64,000 nucleotides of DNA from CAVQBP01 sp963848195 (GTDB taxonomy: Bacteria > Bacteroidota > Ignavibacteria > Ignavibacteriales > Ignavibacteriaceae). The stretch is taken from contig CAWKCY010000001.1 in NCBI GenBank assembly GCA_963848195.1, positions 248,001-312,000 on the forward strand, given 5' to 3'. Every line of letters starts with the position of its first letter. Position 1 is the first letter of the stretch. Shown here in pieces: positions 61,760-64,000 of this stretch. A program made the translations under genes and the position numbers. The notes beneath the pieces were generated by a model. It was not told where the DNA came from. It did not search any database and worked only from the letters and a program-made list of their open reading frames with translations.

Positions 61760-62704
61760 ATGATTGAAGAAAATTTAAAGCTTGAAGATCTTCTTGGGAA
61801 AAATAATTTTAATGATGAAGGTATTAATTCAGTAGCAATAATTGGCGCCGGTGTAATGGGGCAGGGGATAGCTCAAACAATCTCCTCTTCAGGTATTGAA
61901 GTCACTATAATTGAAAAAAACAAATCAAATTTGAACAATGCCAAAGAATCACTATCCGATTCTATTGATAATGAAATAAAAAGATGGGCATTAACGCAAT
62001 CTGAAAAGAGAGCAATTTTCGGACGAATTAGCTGGGAATTGTCTATGGAAAAAGTTAAAGAATGTGATTTAATTATTGAAGCTGTGGATGAGGATTTCGA
62101 ATTAAAAAAAGAAATCTTTAAGACTATAGATAAGCTGGCACGAAAAGAAACTATTTTGGTTTCTAATACGTCAACATTAAGTTTAACAAAAATAGCTGAG
62201 ACAACTCATAGGAGTGATAAAATAATCGGTATGCATTTTCTAAATCCCGTGCCGAAAGTTCCTCTTGTAGAATTAGTTAAATGTTTATATACCTCAAATG
62301 AAACTGTAGAAAAGATAAAGATTTTTGCAGCAAGAATAGGCAAAACTGCTGTTGAGGTATATGAGTATCCGGGATTTGTTACAACACGCGCTATAGTTCC
62401 ATTGCTCAATGAAGCTATGTATATACTTCTCGAAGGAGTAGCCACAGCTAAAGATATTGATACAGCTATGAAACTGGGTTATAATTTCCCGAATGGCCCT
62501 TTAGAAATGGCAGATATGATGGGGCTTGATGAAGTTTTGGCATGGATGGAAACTCTCTGGAAAACTTTAGGAGAGCCGCGTTACCGCGCATGTCCTATTC
62601 TACGTAAACTCGTCAGAGAGAAAAAACTTGGTAAAAAGACTCATGAGGGCTTTTATAAATATGATGAATCTGGGAAAATTATATCACAAGGGGAAAAGTT
62701 ATGA
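61760..62704 (+). CDS. 3-hydroxyacyl-CoA dehydrogenase
   Basis: 314 residues. It has an N-terminal extension of about 22 residues before the Rossmann motif AIIGAGVMGQGIAQ. VSNTSTLSLTKIAE, the catalytic His in IGMHFLNPVPKV and the Asn in LPNGPLEMADM-like PNGPLEMADMMG are all present. Oxidises 3-hydroxyacyl-CoA (or reduces acetoacetyl-CoA) with NAD. The final ATGA overlaps ackA by 4 bases, suggesting coupled use of acetyl-CoA/acyl-CoA and acetate. Confidence 0.9.
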   Translation: MIEENLKLEDLLGKNNFNDEGINSVAIIGAGVMGQGIAQTISSSGIEVTIIEKNKSNLNNAKESLSDSIDNEIKRWALTQSEKRAIFGRISWELSMEKVKECDLIIEAVDEDFELKKEIFKTIDKLARKETILVSNTSTLSLTKIAETTHRSDKIIGMHFLNPVPKVPLVELVKCLYTSNETVEKIKIFAARIGKTAVEVYEYPGFVTTRAIVPLLNEAMYILLEGVATAKDIDTAMKLGYNFPNGPLEMADMMGLDEVLAWMETLWKTLGEPRYRACPILRKLVREKKLGKKTHEGFYKYDESGKIISQGEKL

Positions 62705-63912
62705 AAGTTTTGGTTTTAAATTCCGGGAGTTCTTCAATTAAGTATCAATTTATAGATACTGAAACAAAAACCGCTCTTGCTAAAGGTGTTGTCGATAGAA
62801 TCGGGATGAGCGGAGCTGTGTTAACACATTCAAGGTACGATGGTGATAAAATCAGGATTGCCGGTGAAATCCTTGACCATACAAGTGCCATTCAATATGT
62901 TATTGGTGTGATGCTTAGTAAAAATCATGGAGTAATTGATGATAAGGATGATATCGATGCGGTTGGGCATAGAGTTGTACATGGAGGTGAAACATTCTCC
63001 GAGTCTGTATTAATTACTCAGGAAGTAATTCGTGTACTACAGGAAAATATAGAACTGGCTCCATTACATAATCCTTCAAACATAAAAGGGATTCAAGCTG
63101 TAGAGAATATTATGCCCGGTAAACCTCAGTGCGCCGTTTTTGATACCGCTTTCCATGTTAAAATGCCTCCGAAAGCTTACTTATATGGAATACCCTACGA
63201 ACTTTATAAAAAATATAAAATACGAAGATATGGTTTCCACGGAACTTCACATTTATATGTTTCAAATAAGGCTGCAGAAATATTAAATAAAAATATAAAT
63301 GAGCTTAAAGTAATCACCGCTCATCTAGGTAACGGCTGCAGTATGGCTGCTGTAAATAAAGGAAGATCTGTTGATACATCAATGGGTTTTACACCCCTTG
63401 AAGGCTTACTTATGGGAACTAGAAGCGGAGATATTGATCCTTCACTGATTTTATATATTATGGGAAAAGAAGGATTAGCCTTAAACGAAGCATCGACTCT
63501 GCTGAATAAACATGGAGGATTAATTGGTATAAGTGGTGAAAGTAGTGATATGAGAGAGATCCTTACAGCAATTAAGGACAATAATAAGAGAGCTAAGTAT
63601 GCTTTTGAGGTCTTCTGCTATAGGATAAAGAAATATTTAGGAGCTTATACGGCAGCAATGGGAGGATTAGATGTATTTGTTTTTACGGGCGGAATCGGTG
63701 AAAATTCTCCCGAAGTAAGAAAAGAAGTATTAACCGGAATGGAATTTTTTGGCATCGAGCTGGATGATGAGCGGAATAAAAATAATGATATTAAGATTTC
63801 AACCGATTCATCAAAAACAATAGTCCTTCGAATACCAACAAATGAAGAGCTTGTTATTGCCATGGATACCGGTGAAATAGTAAAAAATATTGTTGAAAAA
63901 AATATTGCTTAA
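62701..63912 (+). CDS. ackA: Acetate kinase
   Basis: 403 residues. Start VLVLNSGSSSIKYQFID, then GHRVVHGGETFSES, FDTAFHVKMPPKAY, RRYGFHGTSHLYVS (substrate/phosphate loop), AHLGNGCSMAAV and FTGGIGENSPEVR. Interconverts acetate + ATP and acetyl phosphate + ADP. No phosphotransacetylase (pta) gene is visible. Coupled to the dehydrogenase upstream. Confidence 0.95.
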   Translation: MKVLVLNSGSSSIKYQFIDTETKTALAKGVVDRIGMSGAVLTHSRYDGDKIRIAGEILDHTSAIQYVIGVMLSKNHGVIDDKDDIDAVGHRVVHGGETFSESVLITQEVIRVLQENIELAPLHNPSNIKGIQAVENIMPGKPQCAVFDTAFHVKMPPKAYLYGIPYELYKKYKIRRYGFHGTSHLYVSNKAAEILNKNINELKVITAHLGNGCSMAAVNKGRSVDTSMGFTPLEGLLMGTRSGDIDPSLILYIMGKEGLALNEASTLLNKHGGLIGISGESSDMREILTAIKDNNKRAKYAFEVFCYRIKKYLGAYTAAMGGLDVFVFTGGIGENSPEVRKEVLTGMEFFGIELDDERNKNNDIKISTDSSKTIVLRIPTNEELVIAMDTGEIVKNIVEKNIA

Positions 63913-64000
63913 ACAAATCTACTTTCATAAAATTATTATCTTAGAATAGACGGAATATCTTAAACTGTGGCTGGACCGGTTTTATTATATTGAGATATTT
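63913..64000. other. Window end after ackA
   Basis: 88 bases of AT-rich sequence. No gene, hairpin or terminator that I can recognise before the window ends. Confidence 0.4.

Overview
The window is AT-rich DNA of a Gram-negative bacterium, most likely from the Bacteroidota/Ignavibacteria branch. The inference rests on KDO synthesis (kdsB), a TonB receptor, a DUF4296-like lipoprotein, a giant SprA-like outer-membrane barrel, an ABC exporter and strong use of Shine-Dalgarno sequences. No rRNA or marker gene fixes the species. It falls into two very different halves.

Left half, about 1-20,750: an accessory island. Nearly every gene lies on the minus strand. Single small genes alternate with at least twelve related intergenic elements of 65-240 bp. 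Read on the minus strand, these elements look like integron attC recombination sites: they open with a (C)CTAAC-type core and close with a GGGCTGCGGCTTAA arm followed by CGTTA/CGTTAGGC-type ends. I see no integron integrase in the window, so this is either the distal part of a chromosomal integron or an attC cluster without an integrase. Five short segments look like domains V-VI (the 3' end) of group II introns. Two of them replace one half of an attC. The cargo includes HEPN-, GIY-YIG-, RES-, PD-(D/E)XK-, flavodoxin-, beta-lactamase- and J-domain-like proteins and many small membrane or zinc-ribbon proteins. Most carry frameshifts or in-frame stops, and about 3 kb (7.4-10.4 kb) holds no intact frame. 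Only a few cassette genes are clean (1434-1991, 17764-18072, 18326-19221). The island ends at a decayed HTH gene, a fragment of a serine recombinase and a tRNA-Asn.

Right half, about 21,000-64,000: conserved chromosome. A cluster of three sensor kinases (one with the phospho-acceptor His replaced by Phe) is followed by a phosphoesterase/lipid-kinase pair and a large barrel gene split by a frameshift. Next come Nudix, PfkB kinase-mtnA, recO, an HtrA protease and a TonB receptor. A Tat-exported molybdenum hydroxylase operon has its own cofactor genes (small, large and FAD subunits, MocA-like, XdhC-like). Then come nrnA (frameshifted), leucyl aminopeptidase, an M48 protease, an acyltransferase, gatC, kdsB, HIT, a B12-binding protein, gapA-pgk, rhomboid, recQ, an ABC exporter, 3-hydroxyacyl-CoA dehydrogenase and ackA.

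Non-coding repeats in the right half include a small MITE-like element with long terminal inverted repeats (three copies), a pair of REP/IS200-like hairpin repeats in front of the Nudix gene, and six perfectly phased 11-bp repeats upstream of the molybdenum hydroxylase operon.
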